Below, in pieces: positions 1-7,588 of a DNA stretch of 64,000 bases (its first letter is position 1; every line of letters starts with the position of its first letter). The notes beneath the pieces are model-generated. The model was not told the DNA's origin, searched no databases, and worked only from the letters and a program-made list of their open reading frames with translations. The position numbers and the translations under genes are program-made. The DNA is from Rhizobium lentis (GTDB lineage Bacteria; Pseudomonadota; Alphaproteobacteria; Rhizobiales; Rhizobiaceae): NCBI RefSeq assembly GCF_014200175.1, contig NZ_JACHBD010000010.1, forward strand, positions 1 through 64,000. Reading direction: 5' to 3'.

Positions 1-30
1 CTGCGCTTCCGAAAACTTCGAGGCCTTCAT
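1..30 (-). mobile_element. 5' end of an IS3-family transposase OrfA, cut by the window edge
   Basis: Read on the minus strand from position 30, the frame gives MKASKFSEAQ. This is the usual beginning of the helix-turn-helix OrfA of IS3-family (IS407-like) transposases. A purine-rich ribosome site (GAGGAGAA) lies just upstream at about 35-42. Only ten codons are inside the window, so the assignment rests on this short signature and on ribosome-site placement. The element would extend leftwards, outside the window. Confidence 0.5.
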
Positions 31-341
31 CGAATTCTCCTCTTCTTCCCATCGGGGATCATAAGTGGAAAATTCCATTTCCAAATGGCATAAATTATTG
101 GGGGCACGTCAAGCAGAAGATCATCTCGGAATGGCGCTAGCGTGTCGTCAATTTAAAACGTCTTAAGGCAAACAAAAGGCGCCCATCTAAAAGTCCAGCT
201 TCCAGCCACTTATGAAGCCCGACGCGGTTCACACCCCACTCGACCTACCATCTTCCCACCACCGAAGTGAAACCGGTCCCTATCATTTCGATGGAACCCA
301 TGCCGTCGTGCGCCGTTCTCCAGGTTAACGGGAGAATATGC
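31..341. other. Non-coding stretch between IS edge and DUF4174-like gene
   Basis: No convincing gene is seen. The stretch should contain the terminal inverted repeat of the insertion sequence whose transposase begins at 30, but I could not fix the IS end without its other end. The A+T-rich part near 60-180 is the likeliest place for the IS end and for the promoter of the gene at 342. Confidence 0.4.
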
Positions 342-779
342 ATGTCGAAAACCCTTCTCTACGGCGCGATCAAAATCGATGAGACCAACAGCGCCTATGC
401 GCCAGTCGAAAGCCTGGCCGCCTTCCAGTGGAAGAACCGTGTCTTCATTCTTTTCGCCGACAAGGACAATGCCCGCGCGGCGCGCCAGGAAAACCAGCTG
501 CTTTCTGATCGCGCGGCGCTCGATGAGCGCGATATAGTGATACTGAAGGTGTCGGCCGGCAAGGTCCGGCCGCTTTTCGGCGCTGCCGATGGCCTCGACG
601 GCGAAGCAATCTGTCACGATCTCGATGGGCCGGAGGCGGGCGAATTCGCAGCCTTCCTTCTCGGCAAGGATGGAACCGTCAAATTGAAAGTCAGCGAGCC
701 GATCACCAGCGGCGAGCTCTTCGCCATTATCGACAGCATGCCGATGCGCGCTGCCGAGACGCTGAAGCCGGACAAATAG
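342..779 (+). CDS. DUF4174-like small protein
   Basis: This is a 145-residue protein of the type annotated DUF4174 in rhizobia: a small thioredoxin-fold-like protein of unknown function. It opens MSKTLLYGAIKIDE, has a hydrophobic beta strand (RVFILFADKD) near residue 35, a charged helix after it, a second strand (IVILKV) near 65, and a LLGKDGTVKLK strand-turn-strand near 115. The frame is open from 267, but the ATG at 342 has a good GGGAGA ribosome site at 330-335, so I chose it. No signal peptide is visible with this start. It is transcribed away from the IS edge; the next gene (815) follows on the same strand after 35 bases. The function is not known, and the family assignment is from general resemblance only. 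Confidence 0.6.
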   Translation: MSKTLLYGAIKIDETNSAYAPVESLAAFQWKNRVFILFADKDNARAARQENQLLSDRAALDERDIVILKVSAGKVRPLFGAADGLDGEAICHDLDGPEAGEFAAFLLGKDGTVKLKVSEPITSGELFAIIDSMPMRAAETLKPDK

Positions 780-814
780 CCCGACGAACATCGTAAACAT
801 GAAGGGAGGCGGTC

Positions 815-982
815 ATGTCCGTGCCCAACGAACCCATTCCCGATCAGCCGCCGATGCCGGCACCCGGCTGGAAGCCGGTGCCGCCGATCACCGAACCGGA
901 GCCGGACCGGCTTCCGGATGAAGCGCCTGCTCCCAATCCGGACGAGAATGACGAGCCGGCCAAACACGCTTCCGGGAGTTAA
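815..982 (+). CDS. Small proline-rich acidic protein (55 aa)
   Basis: This short frame encodes 55 residues with about a quarter proline, many Glu/Asp, one Trp and no cysteine. A strong ribosome site (GGGAGGCGG, 804-812) sits just before the ATG, and the stop is a TAA at 980-982. The last four bases overlap the end of the convergent LysR gene, which is a tight but plausible arrangement. The composition suggests an unstructured protein. I recognise no family. The strong ribosome site and the position right behind the DUF4174-like gene are the arguments that it is translated; the short length is the argument against. Confidence 0.55.
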   Translation: MSVPNEPIPDQPPMPAPGWKPVPPITEPEPDRLPDEAPAPNPDENDEPAKHASGS

Positions 983-1860
983 AGGAAGATCTGCCGTTCG
1001 GCGCTGACGAGTTCCTGCAGGAAGTCGACGACACTGCGGACGCGCACGAGGTCGCGCGCCGTTTCGTGATAGGTGGTCCAATAGGCGCGGCGGATCGAAA
1101 CCTCAGGCAGGATGCGCTGAAGTTCCGGATATTGCCGGGCGATATAATCGTGCAGGATTCCGATGCCGGCGCCTGATCGCACCGCCTCCGTCTGGCCGAT
1201 CGCCGTCGAGATTTCGAAACCGGCGTCCCAGCTGCGCATCACCTCGCCGGAGAAATTCAGCGAGGCGGTGAAGAGGAGGTCTTCGACATAGCCGATGCGC
1301 GGATGGGCCTTCAGCGTCTCGACGTGGCCGGGCCTGCCGTGGCGGGCGAGATAGTCGCGCGAGGCATAGAGGCCGAGGGTATAATCCGTGAGCTTGGAGG
1401 AGACGAGGCGGCCCTGTTCGGGACGCTCCAGTGTGATTGCGATATCCGCCTCGCGCTGCGACAGCGAGAAGGAGCGCGGCACCGGCACCAGCTGGATTTT
1501 CAACGCCGGATGGCGCTCGATCAGCCTGCCCATGCGCGGTGCCAGAAAGGAGACACCGAACCCGTCGGGCGCGCCGACGCGCACCGTGCCGGCGATTGCC
1601 GTATCGGTGTGGCCGAGATTGGCCTGCACCGCCAGCATTTCGGTTTCCATGCGCTCGGCGGCGTGCAGGAAGACTCCGCCTTCGGCCGTCAGCTCGCAGC
1701 CATTCGTGCGGCGGATGAAAAGCCGCGTCTTCAACGCCTCTTCGAGCGACGTCAGCCGCCGTGAAAGCGTGGCGTGATTGAGCCCCAATCGCTTCGAAGC
1801 GGCCAGGATCTGCCCGGTGCGGGCGACGGCAAGGAAAATGCGGACATCGTCCCAGTTCAT
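979..1860 (-). CDS. LysR-family transcriptional regulator
   Basis: This 293-residue protein has the standard LysR layout. An N-terminal winged helix-turn-helix begins MNWDDVRIFLAVARTGQ, with the recognition helix around LNHATLSRRLTSLEE (residues 27-41), and a substrate-binding domain follows from about residue 90 (GTVRVGAPDGFG...). The MNWDD...R start and the short helix-turn-helix are typical of the group that regulates small metabolic operons and often itself. Its start codon overlaps the stop of the ABM monooxygenase gene upstream (ATGA), so the two are one transcription unit, divergent from mmsA. The target could therefore be mmsA or the ABM gene; the sequence does not say which. The effector is unknown. 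Confidence 0.9.
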   Translation of the reverse strand: MNWDDVRIFLAVARTGQILAASKRLGLNHATLSRRLTSLEEALKTRLFIRRTNGCELTAEGGVFLHAAERMETEMLAVQANLGHTDTAIAGTVRVGAPDGFGVSFLAPRMGRLIERHPALKIQLVPVPRSFSLSQREADIAITLERPEQGRLVSSKLTDYTLGLYASRDYLARHGRPGHVETLKAHPRIGYVEDLLFTASLNFSGEVMRSWDAGFEISTAIGQTEAVRSGAGIGILHDYIARQYPELQRILPEVSIRRAYWTTYHETARDLVRVRSVVDFLQELVSAERQIFL

Positions 1861-2171
1861 GGCTTGGCACGCATGAGAATCGGATCGACATCGATGAGCG
1901 TCAGCGATGTCACCATGCCCGCCGTTTCCCGTTTATATTTGAGGAAATGCAGTGTCCGCAGATGGGCCTCATAGGCTTCCTTGTCGGCGTAGACCTCGAG
2001 GATACGGATCAGGTTTGGATACTTCCGGAGGGAAACGGCGCTGAGCGAGAGAACGCCGTCTTCGAGAGCAAGCGACGCCTCGATTTCTTCTGTAAGCAGA
2101 GCGCGGTAGGCTTCCAGTTTGGCCGGATCGATCTCCAGCTCCGCCATTCTGACGATAGGTTCCCGGCTCAT
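1857..2171 (-). CDS. Antibiotic-biosynthesis-monooxygenase (ABM) domain protein, putative quinol monooxygenase
   Basis: This 104-residue protein has the features of the small dimeric ABM/YgiN-type family: an N-terminal beta strand, a helix with DPAKLEAYRALLTEE, a central ILEVYADKEAYEAH segment (residues 58-71) and a TLHFLKYK helix. Family members oxidise quinols or degrade small aromatic or haem substrates without a cofactor. Because these folds are similar, the substrate cannot be read from sequence. The start at 2171 has an AAGGAGAGG ribosome site in the leader. The gene overlaps the LysR start by four bases, so the two are co-translated, and it is divergent from mmsA across about 170 bases. 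Confidence 0.8.
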   Translation of the reverse strand: MSREPIVRMAELEIDPAKLEAYRALLTEEIEASLALEDGVLSLSAVSLRKYPNLIRILEVYADKEAYEAHLRTLHFLKYKRETAGMVTSLTLIDVDPILMRAKP

Positions 2172-2344
2172 CGGCTCGACCTCTCCTTGGGTTTGACTTG
2201 TTCAGATGGGGTGCCAAGTTTGGAAATATCAGCACCCGATGCAACAATAGAGCTATAATATGCGCACAACGGTTGCTTATATCAGCGCATTGATTTGTGC
2301 AAATTGAAGTGCGATTGTAGGCCATCCAAACAGGAGGAACATCC
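2172..2344. promoter_or_regulatory. Divergent control region between ABM-lysR and mmsA
   Basis: This 173-base intergenic region must hold both divergent promoters. It contains a TATAAT at 2254-2259, a pair of inverted arms GCACAA (2264-2269) and TTGTGC (2295-2300) that could bind the adjacent LysR dimer, and the mmsA ribosome site AGGAGG at about 2331-2338. The assignments of operator and -10 are by inspection only. Confidence 0.35.
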
Positions 2345-3841
2345 ATGCGTGAGATTGGACATTTCATCGGCGGCCAGCAGGTCGCCGGCACCAGCGGCCG
2401 TGTCAGCAACGTCTACAATCCGGCAACCGGCGAAGTGCAGGCGACCGTCGCGCTCGCAAGCGTCGAGGAATTGCGCGCGGCCGTCGAAAACGCCAAGGCT
2501 GCGCAGCCGAAATGGGCTGCCACCAACCCGCAGCGCCGCGCCCGCGTCTTCTTCAAATTCGTCGAACTCCTGAACAAGCACATGGACGAGCTTGCTGAAA
2601 TGCTCTCCAAGGAGCACGGCAAGACGATCGAGGACGCCAAGGGCGACGTCATCCGCGGCCTCGAAGTCTGCGAATTCGTCTGCGGCATTCCGCATCTCGC
2701 CAAGGGCGAATTCACCGAAGGTGCCGGTCCGGCGATCGACATGTATTCGATCCGCCAACCGGTCGGCATCGGCGCCGGCATCACCCCCTTTAACTTCCCC
2801 GGCATGATCCCGATGTGGATGTTCGCACCCGCGATCGCCTGCGGCAACGCCTTCATCCTGAAGCCGTCCGAGCGTGATCCCTCCTTGCCGATCCGTCTTG
2901 CCGAACTGATGATCGAGGCTGGACTGCCGGCCGGCATCCTCAACGTCGTCAACGGCGACAAGGGCGCGGTCGATGCGATCCTCACCGATCCCGATATCGG
3001 CGCCGTTTCCTTCGTCGGCTCGACGCCGATCGCCCGCTACGTTTACGGCACGGCGGCAATGAACGGCAAGCGCGCCCAGTGCTTTGGCGGTGCCAAGAAC
3101 CACATGATCATCATGCCGGACGCCGATATGGATCAGGCCGTCAACGCGCTGATGGGCGCGGGCTACGGTTCGGCCGGCGAGCGCTGCATGGCGATCTCGG
3201 TTGCCGTCCCGGTCGGCGAGGAAACCGCCAACCGCCTCGTCGAGAAGCTGACGCCGAAGATCGAATCGCTGCGCATCGGCCCCTACACCGACGACAAGGC
3301 CGACATGGGCCCGCTCGTCACCAAGGACGCCTATAACCGCGTCCGCGGCCTGATCGACCGCGGCGTCGAGGAAGGCGCCAAGCTCGTCGTCGATGGCCGC
3401 AATTTCAAGCTCCAGGGCTATGAAGACGGCTATTTCGTCGGCGGTTGCCTGTTCGATCACGTCACCCCCGAGATGGATATCTACAAGACTGAGATCTTCG
3501 GACCGGTTCTCTCCGTCGTTCGCGCCCAGAATTACGAAGAAGCCCTGTCGTTGCCGATGAAGCACGAATACGGCAACGGCGTCGCCATCTACACCCGTGA
3601 CGGCGATGCCGCCCGCGATTTCGCCTCGCGAGTCAATATCGGCATGATCGGCATCAACGTTCCGATCCCGGTTCCGCTCGCCTACCACTCCTTCGGCGGC
3701 TGGAAGGCATCGAGCTTCGGCGACCTCAACCAGCACGGCACCGACTCGATCAAGTTCTGGACCAAGACCAAGACCGTCACCGCCCGCTGGCCCTCCGGCA
3801 TCAAGAGCGGCGCCGAGTTCGTCATGCCGACGATGAAGTGA
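2345..3841 (+). CDS. mmsA: Methylmalonate-semialdehyde dehydrogenase (CoA-acylating)
   Basis: This 498-residue aldehyde dehydrogenase converts methylmalonate semialdehyde or malonate semialdehyde with NAD and CoA to propionyl- or acetyl-CoA. The reaction sits in valine and myo-inositol catabolism (also called iolA). Length and landmarks fit the family: FNFPGMIPMWM near residue 150, the SFVGSTPIA cofactor loop near 225, catalytic Cys281 in GSAGERCMAI, and the EIFGPVLSVVR segment near 385. GERCMA in place of the usual GQxC is characteristic of the CoA-acylating MMSDH subgroup. The ATG has an AGGAGG site at proper distance. A strong terminator follows at 3867. Divergent regulators (LysR, ABM gene) lie upstream. 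Confidence 0.95.
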   Translation: MREIGHFIGGQQVAGTSGRVSNVYNPATGEVQATVALASVEELRAAVENAKAAQPKWAATNPQRRARVFFKFVELLNKHMDELAEMLSKEHGKTIEDAKGDVIRGLEVCEFVCGIPHLAKGEFTEGAGPAIDMYSIRQPVGIGAGITPFNFPGMIPMWMFAPAIACGNAFILKPSERDPSLPIRLAELMIEAGLPAGILNVVNGDKGAVDAILTDPDIGAVSFVGSTPIARYVYGTAAMNGKRAQCFGGAKNHMIIMPDADMDQAVNALMGAGYGSAGERCMAISVAVPVGEETANRLVEKLTPKIESLRIGPYTDDKADMGPLVTKDAYNRVRGLIDRGVEEGAKLVVDGRNFKLQGYEDGYFVGGCLFDHVTPEMDIYKTEIFGPVLSVVRAQNYEEALSLPMKHEYGNGVAIYTRDGDAARDFASRVNIGMIGINVPIPVPLAYHSFGGWKASSFGDLNQHGTDSIKFWTKTKTVTARWPSGIKSGAEFVMPTMK

Positions 3842-3866
3842 TCTGACGATAGATCGATCTGCAATT

Positions 3867-3890
3867 CGGGGGCCTTTCGGCCCCCGTTTT
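3867..3890 (+). terminator. Rho-independent terminator of mmsA
   Basis: A CGGGGGCC stem, TTTC loop and GGCCCCCG stem are followed by TTTT, 25 bases after the mmsA stop. It is a compact, high-GC hairpin with a T run. Confidence 0.85.
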
Positions 3891-4011
3891 ATTAAAGTCT
3901 AGGAATCACGTCGCTGCCGCTCTGCTGGGCTGTAATCCCCAGCCGCAGCAGGCGGAATAGACGTCGCGGCAAATGGCCTCATAAGCTGAATGCGAATTTC
4001 ATATTTTGGAA

Positions 4012-4042
4012 TTGTTCAAAACTACCAAACCGCCTATATAGG
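4012..4042 (+). promoter_or_regulatory. Candidate rirA promoter with palindromic -10
   Basis: TTGTTC (4012-4017), 16 bases, then CTATAT (4034-4039) matches the alphaproteobacterial sigma-70 pattern. The -10 lies within the perfect palindrome CCTATATAGG (4033-4042), about 30 bases upstream of the rirA ATG. A repressor could occlude the -10 there. Visual call only. Confidence 0.4.
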
Positions 4043-4071
4043 TCTGAACAGGCACGAGTCAGGAGAATGGC

Positions 4072-4554
4072 ATGCGGTTGACGAAGCAGACCAACTATGC
4101 GGTTCGCATGTTGATGTATTGTGCTGCCAACGACGGGCAGCTGAGCCGCATCCCGGAAATCGCCAAGGCTTACGGCGTTTCCGAGCTCTTTCTTTTCAAG
4201 ATCCTCCAGCCGCTGAACAAGGCGGGACTGGTCGAGACGGTGCGCGGTCGCAATGGCGGCGTGCGGCTCGGCAAGCCGGCGGCCGACATCACCCTCTTCG
4301 ACGTGGTGCGGGTCACGGAAGACAGTTTCGCCATGGCCGAATGCTTCGAGGATGACGGCATGGTCGAGTGCCCACTGGTCGACAGCTGCGGCCTGAATTC
4401 GGCGCTGCGCAAGGCGCTCAACGCGTTCTTTGCCGTGCTTTCGGACTACACCATCGACGATCTCGTCAAGGCCCGTCCGCAGATCAATTTCCTTCTTGGA
4501 CTGACCGGAGAGCAGGGGTACCGCAAGCCCGCGATCGTCGTCCCGGCCGCCTGA
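4072..4554 (+). CDS. rirA: Rrf2-family iron-responsive regulator RirA
   Basis: This 160-residue protein opens MRLTKQTNYAVRMLMYCA and carries the winged helix RIPEIAKAYGVSELFLFKIL (residues 26-45). Three cysteines in the second half (C91, C100 and C106 by my count) match the Fe-S ligands of RirA. RirA is known in Rhizobium and Agrobacterium as the global repressor of iron uptake genes, sensing iron through a [4Fe-4S] cluster. The sequence is so close to the known rhizobial protein from memory that the gene name is safe. A terminator follows directly. It lies upstream of the dpp operon but is separated from it by the terminator and about 280 bases. Confidence 0.95.
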   Translation: MRLTKQTNYAVRMLMYCAANDGQLSRIPEIAKAYGVSELFLFKILQPLNKAGLVETVRGRNGGVRLGKPAADITLFDVVRVTEDSFAMAECFEDDGMVECPLVDSCGLNSALRKALNAFFAVLSDYTIDDLVKARPQINFLLGLTGEQGYRKPAIVVPAA

Positions 4555-4576
4555 ATTCACAGCAGAACAGACTTGT

Positions 4577-4613
4577 AAAACCGCGGTTGCCCCGGCAGCC
4601 GCGGTTTTTGTTT
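4577..4613 (+). terminator. Rho-independent terminator of rirA
   Basis: AAAACCGCGG pairs with CCGCGGTTTT around a GC-rich loop and runs into a T-rich tail. It starts about 22 bases after the rirA stop. Confidence 0.85.
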
Positions 4614-4891
4614 GCGGCACTTTCACCAGGCTCGCGGATGCGGGAAATGGTCATAATGCGCAGCTAAGGAGGTGCAATATCCAAAATGCGACGAAATTCT
4701 GCCGGTTTTTATCCGAATATTTCGAAATGAGGCCGATTTTTGACCTAAAATTTCTAAAATTGTCCATCTGGAAAAATTTTCTCCGTAGCCCGTTGCTTTC
4801 AGTAGATAAATGTCGTTCCATCGACCGTCGATCGGGATGCCTAATCTGCGGTCTCCAGACATCAAAAAAGAACAACCGGGAAACAAATATT
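4614..4891. promoter_or_regulatory. A+T-rich leader of the dpp operon
   Basis: This is about 280 bases with no gene. The stretch 4690-4780 is strongly A+T rich and includes TTGACC at 4739-4744, a possible -35. It most likely carries the dppA promoter. I looked for a TGA-N9-TCA RirA-type operator and did not find a clear one. Confidence 0.35.
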
Positions 4892-6487
4892 ATGAAAAAG
4901 ATCTCTGTCATGCTGGCAGCGACGGCCCTGATTTCGGTCATGGCGACGTCGGCCTGGTCCAAGACCCTTGTTTATTGCTCTGAGGGTTCGCCGGAAGGCT
5001 TCGACCCGAGCCTCTATACGGCAGGCACGACCTTCGACGCCTCGTCGCGCACGGTCTACAGCCGCCTCGTCGAATTCAAGCATGGCGGCACCGAGATCGA
5101 ACCCGGTCTGGCCGACAGCTGGAGCGTTTCTGACGACGGCAAGGAATACACCTTCAAACTTCATCCCGGCGTCAAGTTCCAGACCACCGACTTCTTCACG
5201 CCGACGCGCGATTTCAACGCCGACGACGTCGTGTTCTCCTTCGAGCGCCAGCTGAAATCCGACAATCCCTGGAACAAATATGTCGAGGGCGGCTCCTACG
5301 AATATGCCGCCGGCATGGGCTTCCCCGAGCTGATCAAGTCGGTCGAGAAGGTCGATGACCTTACCGTCAAGTTCACGCTCAACCACCCGGAAGCGCCGTT
5401 CCTGGCCGACCTCGCGATGGATTTCGCTTCCATCATGTCCAAGGAATATGCCGACAAGCTTGCCGCCGACGGCAAGATGGCGCAGCTCAACCAGCAGCCG
5501 CTCGGTACCGGCCCCTACACCTTTGTCGCCTACCAGCCAGATGCCGTCATCCGTTACAAAGCGAACGAAACCTACTTCAAGGGCAAGGAAAAGATCGATG
5601 ATCTGGTGTTCGCCATCACCTCCGACGCTGCGGTGCGCGCGCAGAAGCTGAAGGCCGGTGAGTGCCACCTGATCCCCTATCCGAATGCTGCCGACGTTCC
5701 CGAACTGAAGAAGGATGAGAACCTGACGGTTCTCGAGCAGCCCGGCCTGAACGTCAGCTACCTCGCCTACAACACGCAGATGGCGCCGTTCGACAAGCCC
5801 GAAGTCCGCCGTGCGCTCAACATGGCGATCAATAAGCAGGCGATCGTCGATGCCGTCTTCCAGGGTGCGGCGACCGTTGCCAAGAACCCGATCCCGCCGA
5901 CAATGTGGTCCTATAACGACGCCGTTCAGGACGAGAAATACGACCCGGATGCCGCAAAGAAGGCGCTCGCCGATGCTGGCGTCAAGGACCTCAGCATGAA
6001 GGTCTGGGCGATGCCGGTTTCGCGTCCATACATGCTGAACGCACGCCGCGCCGCCGAGCTGATCCAGGCCGATTTCGCCAAGATCGGCGTCAAGGTCGAG
6101 ATCGTCACCCATGAATGGGCCGAATATCTGAAGCTCTCCTCCGACGTGAAGCGTGACGGTGCCGTCATCCTCGGCTGGACCGGCGACAACGGCGATCCTG
6201 ACAACTTCATGGATACGCTGCTCGGCTGCGATGCCGTCGGCGGCAACAACCGCGCCCAGTGGTGCAACAAGGAATATGACGACCTGATGACCAAGGCCAA
6301 GCTGACCGCCGATGTGGGCGAGCGCACCAAGGCCTACGAGCAGGCGCAGCTGATCTTCAAGAAGGAAGCCCCCTGGGCGACCCTCGACCATTCGCTCGTA
6401 TTCGTTCCGATGAGCAAGAAGGTCTCGGGCTTCAAGATGGACCCGCTCGGCATTCATCGTTTCGATGGCGTCGACGTATCCGAATAA
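4892..6487 (+). CDS. dppA: Dipeptide ABC transporter, periplasmic substrate-binding protein
   Basis: This 531-residue SBP_bac_5-family protein has a Sec signal peptide (MKKISVMLAATALISVMATSAWS) and mature sequence starting at about residue 24. Family marks include KTLVYCSEGSPEGFDPSLY at the mature N-terminus, the LADSWSVSDDGKEYTFKL segment near 75, and the VSYLAYNTQMAPFDKPEVRRA region near 295. The last is strongly DppA-like. It binds dipeptides in the periplasm, and in rhizobia Dpp also takes delta-aminolevulinate. The frame is open from 4727, but the ATG at 4892 is the one that gives a signal peptide. It heads a five-gene transporter operon; a stable hairpin separates it from dppB. Confidence 0.92.
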   Translation: MKKISVMLAATALISVMATSAWSKTLVYCSEGSPEGFDPSLYTAGTTFDASSRTVYSRLVEFKHGGTEIEPGLADSWSVSDDGKEYTFKLHPGVKFQTTDFFTPTRDFNADDVVFSFERQLKSDNPWNKYVEGGSYEYAAGMGFPELIKSVEKVDDLTVKFTLNHPEAPFLADLAMDFASIMSKEYADKLAADGKMAQLNQQPLGTGPYTFVAYQPDAVIRYKANETYFKGKEKIDDLVFAITSDAAVRAQKLKAGECHLIPYPNAADVPELKKDENLTVLEQPGLNVSYLAYNTQMAPFDKPEVRRALNMAINKQAIVDAVFQGAATVAKNPIPPTMWSYNDAVQDEKYDPDAAKKALADAGVKDLSMKVWAMPVSRPYMLNARRAAELIQADFAKIGVKVEIVTHEWAEYLKLSSDVKRDGAVILGWTGDNGDPDNFMDTLLGCDAVGGNNRAQWCNKEYDDLMTKAKLTADVGERTKAYEQAQLIFKKEAPWATLDHSLVFVPMSKKVSGFKMDPLGIHRFDGVDVSE

Positions 6488-6526
6488 CAAGAATAATGTA
6501 AGAATGCCCGGCAGAGCTGGGCGCAG

Positions 6527-6555
6527 CCGGCGGTCAGGGTCCTCCTGACCGCCGG
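6527..6555 (+). promoter_or_regulatory. dppA-dppB intercistronic hairpin
   Basis: CCGGCGGTCAGG and CCTGACCGCCGG form a perfect 12-bp stem around a 5-base loop, without a following T run. Such hairpins between a binding-protein gene and its permease genes commonly protect the upstream mRNA and make the binding protein more abundant. That role is inferred here. Confidence 0.7.
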
Positions 6556-6574
6556 AAACTATTGGACATCTGCC

Positions 6575-7579
6575 ATGTTGCGTTTTTTCATCGGCCGCCT
6601 TGCGGTGCTGATCCCGACATTCCTCGGCGTTTCCCTGATTGCCTTCTCTTTCATCCGCCTGCTGCCCGGAGATCCCGTCATGCTGCTCTCGGGTGAACGC
6701 GTCATGGCGCCGGAGCGGCACGCCCAGATCATGCACGATCTCGGCTTCGACCGGCCCATGTATATGCAGTATTTCGATTATCTCGGAAAAGTGCTGCAGG
6801 GCGATCTCGGCACCTCGATCGTCACCAAGCGGCCCGTTCTCGGCGAATTCCTGACATTGTTTCCGGCAACGCTGGAACTGTCTTTCTGCGCCATCATCCT
6901 TGCCGTCTGTCTTGGGGTGCCCGCCGGCGTCTTTGCGGCCGTCAAGCGAGGCACGTGGTTCGATCAGAGCGTGATGGGTGTCGCCCTCGTCGGTTATTCC
7001 ATGCCGATTTTCTGGTGGGGTCTGCTGCTCATCATCTTCTTCTCCGGCTATCTCGGCTGGACGCCGGTTTCCGGCCGGATCTCGCTGATGTATTTCTTCA
7101 AGCCGGTGACCGGCTTCATGCTGATCGACAGCCTGCTGTCAGGTCAGAAAGGGGCCTTTGCCTCGGCCGTCAGCTATCTCATCCTGCCGACCATCGTGCT
7201 GGCGACCATCCCGCTCGCCGTCATCGCCCGCCAGACGCGCTCGGCTATGCTCGAGGTCCTCGGCGAGGATTATGTCCGCACCGCACGCTCGAAAGGTTTG
7301 AAGCCGCTGCGCGTCGTCGGCGTGCATGCACTGCGCAATGCAATGATCCCCGTCATCACCACGATCGGCCTGCAGATCGGTGTCCTTCTTGCCGGCGCCA
7401 TCCTCACCGAGACGATCTTCTCCTGGCCGGGCATCGGCAAATGGATGGTCGATTCGGTATTCAAGCGCGATTACGCGGTGGTGCAGGGCGGCCTTCTCCT
7501 GATCGCCGGCGTCATCATGCTGGTCAACCTGATTGTTGACGTCCTCTACGGCTTCATCAATCCGCGCATTCGTCACTAG
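6575..7579 (+). CDS. dppB: Dipeptide ABC transporter, permease DppB
   Basis: This 334-residue inner-membrane permease has a first membrane helix at residues 8-28 (LAVLIPTFLGVSLIAF), the periplasmic RLLPGDPVMLLSGERV motif typical of DppB/OppB, and five further helices. The cytoplasmic EAA-type loop reads EDYVRTARSKGL and is followed by a conserved PVITTIGLQIG. It pairs with DppC to form the channel. The gene starts 87 bases after dppA, past the hairpin, and is followed nine bases later by dppC. Confidence 0.92.
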   Translation: MLRFFIGRLAVLIPTFLGVSLIAFSFIRLLPGDPVMLLSGERVMAPERHAQIMHDLGFDRPMYMQYFDYLGKVLQGDLGTSIVTKRPVLGEFLTLFPATLELSFCAIILAVCLGVPAGVFAAVKRGTWFDQSVMGVALVGYSMPIFWWGLLLIIFFSGYLGWTPVSGRISLMYFFKPVTGFMLIDSLLSGQKGAFASAVSYLILPTIVLATIPLAVIARQTRSAMLEVLGEDYVRTARSKGLKPLRVVGVHALRNAMIPVITTIGLQIGVLLAGAILTETIFSWPGIGKWMVDSVFKRDYAVVQGGLLLIAGVIMLVNLIVDVLYGFINPRIRH

Positions 7580-7588
7580 GAGCGGTCC

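Noticed and set aside
2282..3736. Minus-strand open frame of 484 codons
   Set aside because: It lies antisense to mmsA, and its residue composition (long Asp/Arg/Gly-rich tracts without domain pattern) is typical of the reverse frame of a high-GC gene.
4862..6736. Minus-strand open frame of 624 codons
   Set aside because: Antisense to dppA; no domain pattern, and dppA is a clear family member with signal peptide.
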